Shown one piece after another: positions 8,888 to 17,994 of a stretch of 64,000 nucleotides of DNA (positions within the stretch are counted from its first letter, which is position 1; each line of letters begins with the position of its first letter). Under the pieces are notes generated by a model. It worked only from the letters and a program-made list of their open reading frames with translations, did no database searches and was not told where the DNA came from. The DNA lies in assembly GCA_022616415.1 (NCBI GenBank), contig JAKEEU010000213.1, forward strand, positions 1-64,000. The letters run 5' to 3'. The stretch is from Candidatus Zhuqueibacterota bacterium (GTDB taxonomy: Bacteria > Zhuqueibacterota > Zhuqueibacteria > Zhuqueibacterales > Zhuqueibacteraceae). The position numbers and the translations under genes are program-made.

Positions 8888-11368
8888 ATGACTCAGACAC
8901 CAGACAAAGTCATCGGCTTTATCCTCAAAGGCTATCCCCGTCTCTCGGAGACTTTTATTGTCAATGAGATTCTGCTGCTGGAAGCGCTCGGCTATAAGCT
9001 GCATGTCTTTGCCTTGCGCAATCCGGGCGAAGCCAAAGTTCATGAGAGCGTGCGCCAAGTGCGGGCGGCGGTGACTTATATTCCGGACTACTTCTGGAGG
9101 TTCCTTTTTTCTTTCTTGATTGCCAATATGCGCTTGTGTTGGCGCCGCCCCATTTTGTACTGGCAGGCGTTTCGTTTTGCCGTGCTGCGCAGTTTAGCGC
9201 TGAGAAATTTTTCCACGATGAAACGGTTTGCCCAGGCGGCGTATCTGGTAGAAAGGGGGCTTCCGGGCACCGGTGTGGCGCATTTGCACGCGCATTTTAG
9301 CCACGATCCGACCACTGTGGCTTATTTCGCCGGCTGGCTGACGGAGCTGAGCTATAGCTTTAGCGCCCACGCCAAGGATATTTACCTTGAGGAACACGAT
9401 TTTCTGCGAAAGAAGATTTGGTGGGCCAAATTCGTCGTTACCTGCACTGATTTTAATCGTGATTATCTTTTACGTCTGGCTGGAAATGATGCGGCGGTTT
9501 TTCGCTCGTATCATGGCGTTGATCTTAAAACTTTCAAGCCGGCGCCGACAAGGCCGTCCAATTATTTGTGTCCGGTTATCCTCTCCATCGGCCGCTTGGT
9601 GCCAAAGAAAGGTTTTACCACCCTGCTGCGCGCCCTGCATCAATTAAAGCAGGAGGGGAAGCATTACCGCTGTTACATCATCGGCGAGGGGCCCAGGCGG
9701 CGCGAGCTGGAAAATTTGGTGGCACGCCTGAACCTGCGTTATTGGGTTAAAATCCTGCCGCCAAAGTCCCAGATCGAATTGCTTGCACATTATCGTCAAG
9801 CCGATCTCTTGGTTCTGCCATGTGAGATTCAGAGCGATGGCGATCGCGACGGCATTCCCAATGTTTTGGTCGAGGCCATGGCCATGGAAATTCCGGTCGT
9901 CTCCACTGCGGTCTCGGGCATTCCGGAATTGATCGAAAACGGCGGCAGTGGTTTGTTGGTGAAAGAAAGCGATCCTTCTGCATTGGCAGAGGCCATATCA
10001 ACCTTGCTGCGCGATCCTGAAATGGCGCGGCGCTTCGCCATGGCTGGAAGGGCGAAAGTGGAACGCGATTTTGACGTCACCCGGAATGTGAAAAAAATCG
10101 GCAAGCTCCTGCGAGCTGCGCTGGCAAGCACGGCGCCGTCATCGACGACCACCTCCCGCGTATTGCAGATACTGGATCGCGATGGACGGTTCAAAGGCAC
10201 ACGTCCCGCCAAAGGCGGGATTGTGGTTGTCGGCAACGAATTAACCAACATCGACAAATTTCTTGAACCCAGGATCGGTGATATCATGGCATCAGCAAGC
10301 TTGAAGTCGTTGGTCGCGGATAAGCTGTATACGCTCAATATCGCTCTCGACAACCGGCAGATGCGAGACGTTTTCGCCTCGCTGGCGCGTATGCACTTGG
10401 GCGAAAATATCGAGGTGCGCCATCTTGGCATAGAAGTTATGCGTCGCCGCAATCAGCGTTGCGTCATCCGCTATCGCGTCGAAGCCGTCGATACAAAAAA
10501 GCGGCGGTCGATCGAATGGCGGGTGATCGGCAAGGTTTATAAAGCCAATCGGGGTGAGCGCGTTTTTAGGTCCATGCTGCAGCTTTGGGAAGATGGCTTC
10601 TCTCGCCACGCCCCGGATGGCATCAGCATTCCCGAACCGCTTGACTTCTCGTCCTTTCTCTGCATGCTTTTTCAAGAAGAAGTGCCGGGATTGCCGGTGA
10701 AAACTTTGCTCAAACAATCCCCCGAGGCGTTTTTCGTTCGGCGTTTGGCGCGCACCCTCGCCAAGTTGCATCAAAGCCCTTTAACGCCGGATAACATGAT
10801 GACGGTGGCAGATCATCTTCAGCGTTGCCACCCCACGCACCAATTCTTGTCCCTGGCTTGTCCGGCGCTGAGCACCAAGATCGATTATATTGTCGATAAC
10901 GCGTTCAAGATCGAAGCCGCTTTGGGCAAAATTAATTTCACCCCGATTCACGGCGATTTTCACATGGGGCAAGTGCATCTCGAAAGGGGCCGTACCTGGC
11001 TGATTGATTTTGACGCCATGGGTTATGGCGACCCGGCGGCTGATTTGGGAAATGTGCTGGTTTTTTTAAAAGGCAAAGCCAGAGAAATTCCTAACCTCTC
11101 CGAATTGATCCAGGCCTTTTTAGATGAATACTTTTCAGTCATGGAGCCGGACATCGCTCAAAGAATTCCGCTCTACGAAGCGCTGACCCATCTGCGTCGC
11201 GCCTGCAAATCCCTCCGCTTGCAGGAACAAGGTTGGGAACGCCGCGCCACGCGCATGATTGAACAAGGCGTCGCCTGCATCGATCGCTTCGCCGGCCGTC
11301 ACGGCTTGAACTATGGCAATGCGCTGAATTTTCACGAGCCGATGGAAGAAGTTGAAGACTTTGTGTAA
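8888..11368 (+). CDS. Fusion protein: GT4 glycosyltransferase + APH-fold phosphotransferase
   Basis: 826 aa from ATG 8888 (TTG 8864 is an alternative). Residues about 1-420 are a GT4 glycosyltransferase: acceptor half GFILKGYPRLSETFIVNEI, donor half SIGRLVPKKGFTTLLRAL and the E-x7-E region PNVLVEAMAMEIPVVSTAVSGIPELIENGGSGLLV. Residues about 470-800 are an aminoglycoside-phosphotransferase-like kinase with intact catalytic loop PIHGDFHMGQ and metal site WLIDFDAMGYGDPAADLG. The linker at about residue 440 carries an in-frame palindrome (TCCCGCCAAAGGCGGGA). The fusion suggests sugar transfer coupled to phosphorylation of the same product (inference). Four stand-alone APH-fold relatives follow in the cluster. 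Confidence 0.85.
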   Translation: MTQTPDKVIGFILKGYPRLSETFIVNEILLLEALGYKLHVFALRNPGEAKVHESVRQVRAAVTYIPDYFWRFLFSFLIANMRLCWRRPILYWQAFRFAVLRSLALRNFSTMKRFAQAAYLVERGLPGTGVAHLHAHFSHDPTTVAYFAGWLTELSYSFSAHAKDIYLEEHDFLRKKIWWAKFVVTCTDFNRDYLLRLAGNDAAVFRSYHGVDLKTFKPAPTRPSNYLCPVILSIGRLVPKKGFTTLLRALHQLKQEGKHYRCYIIGEGPRRRELENLVARLNLRYWVKILPPKSQIELLAHYRQADLLVLPCEIQSDGDRDGIPNVLVEAMAMEIPVVSTAVSGIPELIENGGSGLLVKESDPSALAEAISTLLRDPEMARRFAMAGRAKVERDFDVTRNVKKIGKLLRAALASTAPSSTTTSRVLQILDRDGRFKGTRPAKGGIVVVGNELTNIDKFLEPRIGDIMASASLKSLVADKLYTLNIALDNRQMRDVFASLARMHLGENIEVRHLGIEVMRRRNQRCVIRYRVEAVDTKKRRSIEWRVIGKVYKANRGERVFRSMLQLWEDGFSRHAPDGISIPEPLDFSSFLCMLFQEEVPGLPVKTLLKQSPEAFFVRRLARTLAKLHQSPLTPDNMMTVADHLQRCHPTHQFLSLACPALSTKIDYIVDNAFKIEAALGKINFTPIHGDFHMGQVHLERGRTWLIDFDAMGYGDPAADLGNVLVFLKGKAREIPNLSELIQAFLDEYFSVMEPDIAQRIPLYEALTHLRRACKSLRLQEQGWERRATRMIEQGVACIDRFAGRHGLNYGNALNFHEPMEEVEDFV

Positions 11369-11417
11369 ACGAAAAGAAATCGGGCTGACGCAGCCTCTAC
11401 TCAATTTGGATATCGCC

Positions 11418-12422
11418 ATGAACGATCATAAGCTCCCGGAGTTGGCGCGCGCCCTGAATAATGAGGAGATGCGAAGCCTCTTCTCCTTGCATTTGGCCCG
11501 GTATACGGGAAGGCCTGAAGGTCCCTTCAGTGGCCGGGAAATCCGCCAGCTTCGACATCTCGTTTTGAAGCACACGCCGGGCAAGCGTTGTGTCATCCAG
11601 TATTGGCTTGAGCTGGACGGAAGTTCGCGCCAGGAGCGGCGGGTGATTGGCAAAATGTACCGCTTCAATCGTGGCGAAAAAATTTTTGCAAATTTGCGCG
11701 CGTTGTGGAACGCTGTCCACAGCCCAAATCATCGGGAAACGGTTTTTGGCATGCCTCAGCCCCTGGCTTACTTGTCGGAACTGGGAATGATCATTCAAGA
11801 CGTTGTGCCGGGCCGGCAACTCAGCAGGTTCACCACCGAGCATTATTTGCCGCAGGCTGTCCGTCGCGTCGCCAGAAATCTCGCCACGTTGCACGGCTTG
11901 GCGGTTTCCGTATCCGAGAAAAAGGATTTGACCGATCATATAAAAAAATATTGCCATCCCGGGCCGGAAGTCTTGGGCGAAGTGTGCCCGGAGCTGAGGC
12001 CGCTCGTCGAAAGCATACTGAACGGCTTGGCGGCCGCCGACAAAACGTTACAAACGGCGCCGGTGTGTCCCGTGCATGGCGATCTGGGATTGTCGCAAAT
12101 TTTTGTCGGCGATGACCGGGCTTTTTTCATCGACTTTGACGGCTTTTGTCTTTCACATGCGGCATTGGACCTCAGCAATTTTTTGGTCGCGCTTAAAGTT
12201 CATTTCGAGCTGCAGAGCGGCGCTTTGGCCGAGGCCTTTCTCCAAACCTATTTGGAAAGTCAATCTCCGGAGAAACTTGCCGGTCTCCGAATCTATCACG
12301 CTTTGACCTATTTGCGGCGCGCCATGATCTGCTTTCGTTGGAAAACTGCGCCGGAATGGCGGCAACAAGTGCGGCAGCTTCTTGAAAGAAGCAATGCCGC
12401 GCTTCAAGCTGGCTCAACTTGA
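11418..12422 (+). CDS. APH-fold phosphotransferase, catalytic loop largely intact
   Basis: 334 aa from MNDHKLPELARAL; the track's TTG start overlaps the upstream gene in another frame. The kinase core has MKHTPGKRC-type strand motif (VLKHTPGKRCVIQYWLELDG), catalytic loop PVHGDLGLSQIF (HGD present, the usual Asn replaced by Gln) and FIDFDGFCLSHAALDLSNFL. It is closely related to the kinase half of the preceding fusion (both read RCVI..., RRVIGK.Y..NRGE..F), suggesting recent duplication. Probably phosphorylates a small molecule or glycan intermediate; substrate unknown. Confidence 0.75.
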   Translation: MNDHKLPELARALNNEEMRSLFSLHLARYTGRPEGPFSGREIRQLRHLVLKHTPGKRCVIQYWLELDGSSRQERRVIGKMYRFNRGEKIFANLRALWNAVHSPNHRETVFGMPQPLAYLSELGMIIQDVVPGRQLSRFTTEHYLPQAVRRVARNLATLHGLAVSVSEKKDLTDHIKKYCHPGPEVLGEVCPELRPLVESILNGLAAADKTLQTAPVCPVHGDLGLSQIFVGDDRAFFIDFDGFCLSHAALDLSNFLVALKVHFELQSGALAEAFLQTYLESQSPEKLAGLRIYHALTYLRRAMICFRWKTAPEWRQQVRQLLERSNAALQAGST

Positions 12423-12448
12423 GACTCTGAGAAATTTCCCAACGTAGA

Positions 12449-12462
12449 TCCCGCAAGCGGGA
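12449..12462. repeat. Short palindrome TCCCGCAAGCGGGA
   Basis: Intergenic member of the TCCCGC...GCGGGA palindrome family that elsewhere in the window lies inside coding frames (10204, 18556, 23286, 28424, 33736, 49584, 49763). Confidence 0.6.
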
Positions 12463-12487
12463 CAACCAAACAGGAAAAAGTTTCTTT

Positions 12488-12561
12488 GGTATCCGGATTT
12501 CCCGAATCGCCCGGATTAAAACCAAAAGCTTTATCCGGGCGATTCGGCAAATCCGGATACC
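12488..12561. terminator. Long hairpin with 29-bp arms between kinase and ABC exporter genes
   Basis: Left arm GGTATCCGGATTTCCCGAAT... and right arm ...ATTCGGCAAATCCGGATACC pair over 29 bp with a single mismatch around a 16-nt A/T-rich loop. The stem is much longer than a normal terminator and is not followed by a T-run, so a palindromic repeat element is equally likely. It separates the transcription-unit halves 8888-12422 and 12629-20931. Confidence 0.55.
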
Positions 12562-12628
12562 TCTTAAAAAATCTTTGCCTAGCACAAATCTGACTTTAAC
12601 TGACTAAACTGTTGCGAGGATGCCAAGG

Positions 12629-14578
12629 ATGAAATTCATCGACGACCTGTCCAAATTGCGCCGGATGGGCAAAAATCAGGAGAAAGCCAGGCTTGATCCC
12701 GGCGGCTTGTTGAAAACCTACAAAGTTTTTGGCCGGCACTACAAAAAATATTGGAAAGTTTTGGCCGTGGCCTATTTGAGTTTATTCGCTGCCATCGGCG
12801 CCACCGTGCTCGCGCCGTGGCCGCTCAAGCTCATTTTGGATTACGTTATTCTCGCGCAACCGCTGCCGGAAACTTTTGCTTTTCTGAATCCGTGGGTAGG
12901 CCATCGCCCCGAGCTGCTTTTGCTCTTGCTGGCGGGCGCCATTGTTCTCGCGGCGTTTCTGGAGGCGTTCTTTTCATACATAAATAAATTTTGGGTTTCG
13001 AGCACCGGCGAGCGGATCAATGCGGATATCCGCGGCCGGGTTTTTGCGCACCTGCAAAGGCTGTCCTTGTCCTTTCACGATTCTGCCCGCTCCGGCAATC
13101 TCGTTTATCTGTTGACCGCGGACGTGCAGAAGATGAAGGAAATTCTCATCAACTTTCCGCAGGATTTTATCCATCGTTTGGGCTTGTTCGGCGCTTACGC
13201 GGTTTTGATGCTGGTGTTGGATTGGCGCTTGGCCCTCATCGCCATCAGTATTGCGCCGGTGTTTTATCTTTTTACCCGGCATTTCGGCCTCGGCCTGAAA
13301 AAAGCCGCCATGATTAAAAGAGCGCAAGAAAGCGAAGTCGCCTCCATCATTGCTGAAAATGTCACGTTGATGGCCGTGGTTCAGGCTTATGGACGCGAAA
13401 AATCCGAGCGCGCGCGCTTTCGCGCCGAAAACCGGGAAAGCCTTGAAGCGCAACTGCGCGCGCTGCGGCTGGAAAAAACCTACAGTCGCGTCGCCGATTT
13501 TCTGATCACCCTCAGCACGGCCGGCGTGCTTTATTTGGGCGGCCGCTATGCGCTCGGCGGCGAGATCTTGCCCGGAACCCTGGTGCTGTTCGTCGCCTAT
13601 TTGCGGGACATTTATGGCTCGGCGGAAAAGTTTAGCGGCGTGTTTATCAGCCTGGCCAAAGCGCAAGCCTCCGCCGAACGTCTGCGCGAGCTGGTCGAAA
13701 ATGACATGGTCGTACAGGATAGCCCGCAGGCGAGACCGGCGCCGCCGCTGCAGGGCCGGATCGAATTCAAAAATGTCAGCTTTGCCTACAAAAGAGGCAA
13801 AGCGGTTTTAAAGAACCTGAATTTTTTCGTCAAGCCCGGCGAAACCGTCGCGCTGGTTGGCCATAGCGGCGCCGGCAAATCCACCCTCGTCAGTTTATTG
13901 TTGCGCTTTTACGATCCGCAGCAAGGAAAAATCCTGATCGATCGCCGGGATATACGCCAATTTACCCTCAAATCTTTGCGCGATCAGATAACAATTCTCT
14001 TGCAGGATGCGAAGTTATTCCGGCAGACCGTTCGCGAAAACATCGCTTTTGGCAAAATCGGCGCGACCGAAGAAGAGATCATTGAAGCGGCCAGGCTGGC
14101 AGAGGCGCACGATTTCATCATGCAGATGCCGGAAGGTTACGATACCGTGATGTATGAAGGCGGCGAGAATCTCTCCGGCGGCCAGAAGCAGCGCATCAAT
14201 ATCGCCCGCGCCATTATTCGTAACACCCCGCTCGTGATTCTTGACGAGCCGGCCACAGGCCTGGATGCAAAAGCCGAGGCCAAAATCAATGTCGCGATCC
14301 GGCGGCTCACTCGCGGCAAGACCACATTTATTATTGCCCACAAATTTTCAACCATCGCCGGCGCCGATAAGATTCTCCTGTTGGAAGAAGGGCAACTGGC
14401 GCATCAAGGCACACACGAGCAATTGCTGCAGCGGAGCGCGCTGTATCGCGAGCTTTATGAATTGCAATGCGGGCAGCAACGACAAATAGAGACAGTGGAT
14501 GTGGAATCCGATGGAACCAATGGGAAAATTGATCCTGAGAAAGTTATTCTCGGCATGAGCAAGATTGTTGAGGCATAA
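12629..14578 (+). CDS. ABC exporter half-transporter (MsbA/LipA type, permease-ATPase fusion)
   Basis: 649 aa from MKFIDDLSKLRR, which has GAGG 9 nt upstream (ATG 12620 is in frame with a poorly spaced site). The N-terminal half has the six-helix exporter domain (TVLAPWPLKLILDYVI, coupling region LSLSFHDSARSGNLVYLLTADV). The ATPase has Walker A GHSGAGKSTL, Q-loop LLQDAKLF, signature LSGGQKQR, Walker B LVILDEPATGLD and H-loop IAHKFS. The next gene starts 1 nt after its stop and encodes a close paralogue, so they probably form a heterodimer exporting the cluster's glycan or glycolipid (inference). Confidence 0.93.
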   Translation: MKFIDDLSKLRRMGKNQEKARLDPGGLLKTYKVFGRHYKKYWKVLAVAYLSLFAAIGATVLAPWPLKLILDYVILAQPLPETFAFLNPWVGHRPELLLLLLAGAIVLAAFLEAFFSYINKFWVSSTGERINADIRGRVFAHLQRLSLSFHDSARSGNLVYLLTADVQKMKEILINFPQDFIHRLGLFGAYAVLMLVLDWRLALIAISIAPVFYLFTRHFGLGLKKAAMIKRAQESEVASIIAENVTLMAVVQAYGREKSERARFRAENRESLEAQLRALRLEKTYSRVADFLITLSTAGVLYLGGRYALGGEILPGTLVLFVAYLRDIYGSAEKFSGVFISLAKAQASAERLRELVENDMVVQDSPQARPAPPLQGRIEFKNVSFAYKRGKAVLKNLNFFVKPGETVALVGHSGAGKSTLVSLLLRFYDPQQGKILIDRRDIRQFTLKSLRDQITILLQDAKLFRQTVRENIAFGKIGATEEEIIEAARLAEAHDFIMQMPEGYDTVMYEGGENLSGGQKQRINIARAIIRNTPLVILDEPATGLDAKAEAKINVAIRRLTRGKTTFIIAHKFSTIAGADKILLLEEGQLAHQGTHEQLLQRSALYRELYELQCGQQRQIETVDVESDGTNGKIDPEKVILGMSKIVEA

Positions 14579-14579
14579 G

Positions 14580-16532
14580 ATGAGCAACAGGAATCGAAAC
14601 AAATTCAATTCTTCAGCACCGAAGCAAAAGCAGGAGCGCCTCAGTTATCGAACGTTGATTCGGTTATACAAAGCTTTTGGACGGCACTACAAAAAGCATT
14701 GGCGGCTTATGGCCGCGGCCTATGCCGGCTTGCTGTTTTCGATTCTTATCGCTCTGCTTACGCCGTGGCCGTTGAAGCTCATTTTGGATCACGTGATCTT
14801 GCAAAACCCGCTGCCGGAAGCCGCCGGCGTCCTGAGCCAGTGGTTCGGGAATGATTGGGCGTTGTTGCTGGCGGCGCTGGCTTGCGCCTACATTGTCATT
14901 CAGGTTTCCGAAAGCCTGGTCACCTATATGAGCAAAGTGGAGATGATGAGCCTCGGCGAGAACATCGTGACGGACATTCGTGAGCGCATTTTTGCCCATC
15001 TCCAAAGGCTTTCACTGTCTTTTCACGAGACGGCTCGCTCCGGCGATCTCGTGTACCGGTTGACTGCGGACGTTAATGACCTCAAACCCATCTTGATCGA
15101 CGCGCCGCAGAATTTTGTTTATCGCCTGGCGATGATCTTCTCGCACGCCGGCTTGATGCTGGTTTTGGAATGGCGTCTGGCCTTGATCGCTTTCAGCGTG
15201 ATTCCGTTGCTGTATTATTGCCACCGGCGCCTGGGCGTCAAACTGCAAAGCGCGACCAGAACGAAGAAAAGCAAGGAGAGCGAAGTCAGCGCGCTTATTG
15301 CCGAGAATGTCACGGCCATGGCGCTGGTGCAGGCGTATGGCCGCGAAAACCTGCAGCAGGACCGTTTCGAGCTGGAAAATCGCGAAAGCCTGGAATCCGG
15401 GCTTGCCGCCATGCGGCTTTCTAAAACCTTCAGACGCATGATGACGGTTTTGGTCGCGGTTGGTACCGGCGCGGTGGTTTATTTTGGCGGCAGCCTGGCC
15501 CTGGATAAGGCGATTTTGCCCGGGACGATCGTGCTGTTCGTTGCCTATCTGAAAAAGCTTTATAACCCGCTGGATAAATTTGCCGAGATGATGCTGAATG
15601 TGGCAAAAGCCCAGATTTCCGGCGAGCGCCTGTTGGAGCTGCTCGAATGCGATATGGTTATGCAGGACGCCTCACATGCAATTCCGGCGCCCAGGTTTAA
15701 GGGCCGCATCGAATACCGTCATGTCAGCTTTGGCTATAAAAAGGGCGTGCAAGTTTTAAAGAATCTCAATTTCGTCGCTGCGCCTGGCGAAACGGTGGCG
15801 CTGGTTGGACACAGCGGCGCCGGCAAATCGACGCTCATCAGTTTGCTCCTGCGCTTTTACGATCCCCGAGCCGGGCAAATTTTGATCGATGGCCGTGATA
15901 TCCGCGAATTCACACTCCAATCCTTGCGGGACCAGATCACGGTGGTGATGCAAGAGGCCAGGCTGTTCAACAAGACGGTGCGCGACAATATTGGCTTTGG
16001 CAAAATCGATGCGACCGAGGAAGAGATTCTCCAGGCGGCCAAACTGGCGCAGGCGCACGATTTCATCGTGCAGATGCCGGAAGGTTATGACACGATGATT
16101 GACGAGGGCGGCGAGAATCTTTCCGGCGGCCAGCGGCAGCGCCTCAATATCGCGCGCGCCATCATTCGCAATACGCCGATCGTGATTTTGGATGAGCCGG
16201 CCACCGCCTTGGATGCCAAAAGTGAAGCCCAAATCCAGGCCGCTTTGCGCGAGCTGGCGCGAGGAAAAACGGCTTTTATCATTGCGCATAAGTTCTCGAC
16301 CCTCGCGCATGCCGACAAAATTCTGGTGTTGGAAGAAGGCAAGCTCGCGGCTTGTGGCACACACGAGGAGTTGCTGCGAACGAATCGGGAGTATTACGAG
16401 CTTTATGAGTTGCAGCTTGGCCCGAAAGGGCCCTTAACGAGTCGGCCGCTTGAATACACGACAGAGGCCATGGATGACATTGGCGATAATGGCAAACTGG
16501 TGGCTGTGAGCCCGGAGGAGATTATCAGATGA
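14580..16532 (+). CDS. ABC exporter half-transporter, paired with preceding gene
   Basis: 650 aa from MSNRNRNKFNSS; GAGG lies 7 nt upstream inside the end of the previous gene. The exporter domain (ALLTPWPLKLILDHVI, LSLSFHETARSGDLVYRLTADV) and ATPase (GHSGAGKSTL, QEARLF, LSGGQRQR, IVILDEPATALD, IAHKFS) are complete, so both sites of a heterodimer would keep their catalytic residues. It shares long identical stretches with 12629, indicating tandem duplication. Its 3' end overlaps the start of the next APH-fold gene (ATGA), so export and kinase-like genes are co-translated. Confidence 0.93.
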   Translation: MSNRNRNKFNSSAPKQKQERLSYRTLIRLYKAFGRHYKKHWRLMAAAYAGLLFSILIALLTPWPLKLILDHVILQNPLPEAAGVLSQWFGNDWALLLAALACAYIVIQVSESLVTYMSKVEMMSLGENIVTDIRERIFAHLQRLSLSFHETARSGDLVYRLTADVNDLKPILIDAPQNFVYRLAMIFSHAGLMLVLEWRLALIAFSVIPLLYYCHRRLGVKLQSATRTKKSKESEVSALIAENVTAMALVQAYGRENLQQDRFELENRESLESGLAAMRLSKTFRRMMTVLVAVGTGAVVYFGGSLALDKAILPGTIVLFVAYLKKLYNPLDKFAEMMLNVAKAQISGERLLELLECDMVMQDASHAIPAPRFKGRIEYRHVSFGYKKGVQVLKNLNFVAAPGETVALVGHSGAGKSTLISLLLRFYDPRAGQILIDGRDIREFTLQSLRDQITVVMQEARLFNKTVRDNIGFGKIDATEEEILQAAKLAQAHDFIVQMPEGYDTMIDEGGENLSGGQRQRLNIARAIIRNTPIVILDEPATALDAKSEAQIQAALRELARGKTAFIIAHKFSTLAHADKILVLEEGKLAACGTHEELLRTNREYYELYELQLGPKGPLTSRPLEYTTEAMDDIGDNGKLVAVSPEEIIR

Positions 16533-17893
16533 TCGATATGACCAAACGCAAGTGGGAAAATTGCGAGTTCCCGCAATTGTACGACATCGCCGATCCGGAG
16601 AAGCTGGCGCCGATGCTCGAACACTACTTGGCGCCATCCTCCATCTCAGATGAAATACAAGTTGATGAATGTGCGGTCGACGATTTGTACTACAAACCCG
16701 GTGTCAACTGCCGGATGGTGTTGACAACAAAACTTCATCGTCAAAACAACAGTGAAAGTGACCGGCAAATTTTCTTTGGCAAGCTTTTTCACTCTCAAAG
16801 CGCGGCGAAGAAAGCTCTTGATTCCATCAATCATGAAGATTTAACGCAACCGAAGTTTGGCCCGGCCGTGACTTACGTACCGGAATGGGAGATGGTGCTG
16901 TGGGCTTATCCGAATGACCCGAATTTGCCCGGCCTGCCCCTGATGTTCGACGCCGACAAAATACTGGCATTGATAAGAGCAGCGCCGGAAAAATTCGGCT
17001 TGAATCATCCACCGGCAGCGCTCCGCGCCACAATGACCAAATACGTGCCTGGCAAGCGCTGCGGCTTTATTTATCGCCCGGAGGCCCCTTCCAATTCCCA
17101 AGAGGCGAATGGTTCCCAGGCAATTTACGGTAAAGCCTATAGCAAAGGGAAAGGCGAAGAAGCCTATTGGATTATGAAACAAATTTGGGAAAGTGCGGCT
17201 TGCCAGAAAGGCGCTTTCAAAATCCCTCGACCATATTGGTATGATCCAAAAACTGAAATTATCTGGCAGGAGGCACTCACGGGTCAACCTTTTGGCGATT
17301 TAAAAAATCTGCCGGATTTGCCGGAAATGGTAAAAGAGATTGGTGTGTGCTTGGCGGCATTTCATGGTACGCCTTTGCAACTGCCGCAGGAGATGACGCT
17401 AAACTTCAAGGTTGACAGGGTGCGCGAGGTGGTGGCAACGATCAGTGAGATTTTCCCGGATTATGCTCAGGCTTGTTCGGTTATGGGCCAAAAACTGTCG
17501 GATGCCGCTGCGCGGTTAGGCCCCGGCCCGTTGACGCCGGTACATGCTTCTTTCAAATTCAGCCACATTTTTGCCACCGCGAGAGGCATTGCGTTCATCG
17601 ATTTTGATGGCGCCAATATGGGCGACCCCGGCTATGATCTTGGCCGCTTCATTGCGCATGTTTACAGCATGGCAGCCGGAGAGAAGATCGCTCCGGAGCT
17701 GGCGGAGCAGACCGTCATGAACTTTTGTGCCTCATACAATCGCGCTGCCCTTTCACCCGTGCCGCAGGAACGCATCGATTGGTTTGCGGCGAGCCACTTA
17801 ATGAGAAGCGAAGTTTACAAGTCGGTCAAGCGCATGAACCCACGATTGATGAGCAAGCTTCTGGAAATTGCCGATGCCCTCCGCCCGGCATGA
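16529..17893 (+). CDS. APH-fold protein with degenerate catalytic loop (probable pseudokinase)
   Basis: 454 aa; starts in an ATGA overlap with the ABC gene and has GGAGGAG 8 nt upstream. The fold is recognised from TMTKYVPGKRCGFIYR (nucleotide-binding strand) and FIDFDGANMGDPGYDLGRFIAHV (metal-binding DFD). The catalytic loop reads TPVHASFKFSHIF: the invariant HGD is HAS, so the catalytic Asp is absent. The N-terminal 150 residues (DDLYYKPGVNCRMVLTTKL; MVLWAYPNDPNLPGLP) are shared with the next two genes and look like a second, also degenerate, kinase-lobe-like unit. A binding or regulatory role is more likely than catalysis (inference). Confidence 0.75.
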   Translation: MIDMTKRKWENCEFPQLYDIADPEKLAPMLEHYLAPSSISDEIQVDECAVDDLYYKPGVNCRMVLTTKLHRQNNSESDRQIFFGKLFHSQSAAKKALDSINHEDLTQPKFGPAVTYVPEWEMVLWAYPNDPNLPGLPLMFDADKILALIRAAPEKFGLNHPPAALRATMTKYVPGKRCGFIYRPEAPSNSQEANGSQAIYGKAYSKGKGEEAYWIMKQIWESAACQKGAFKIPRPYWYDPKTEIIWQEALTGQPFGDLKNLPDLPEMVKEIGVCLAAFHGTPLQLPQEMTLNFKVDRVREVVATISEIFPDYAQACSVMGQKLSDAAARLGPGPLTPVHASFKFSHIFATARGIAFIDFDGANMGDPGYDLGRFIAHVYSMAAGEKIAPELAEQTVMNFCASYNRAALSPVPQERIDWFAASHLMRSEVYKSVKRMNPRLMSKLLEIADALRPA

Positions 17894-17994
17894 AGGACGC
17901 GAAGTTCACGAAGGCAAGGAGACATGATGTTATTTCTTTGCATGCAGAGAGAACGCGAAGCATTGAAATCCTTTAAACGATTCATTAAACGCTT

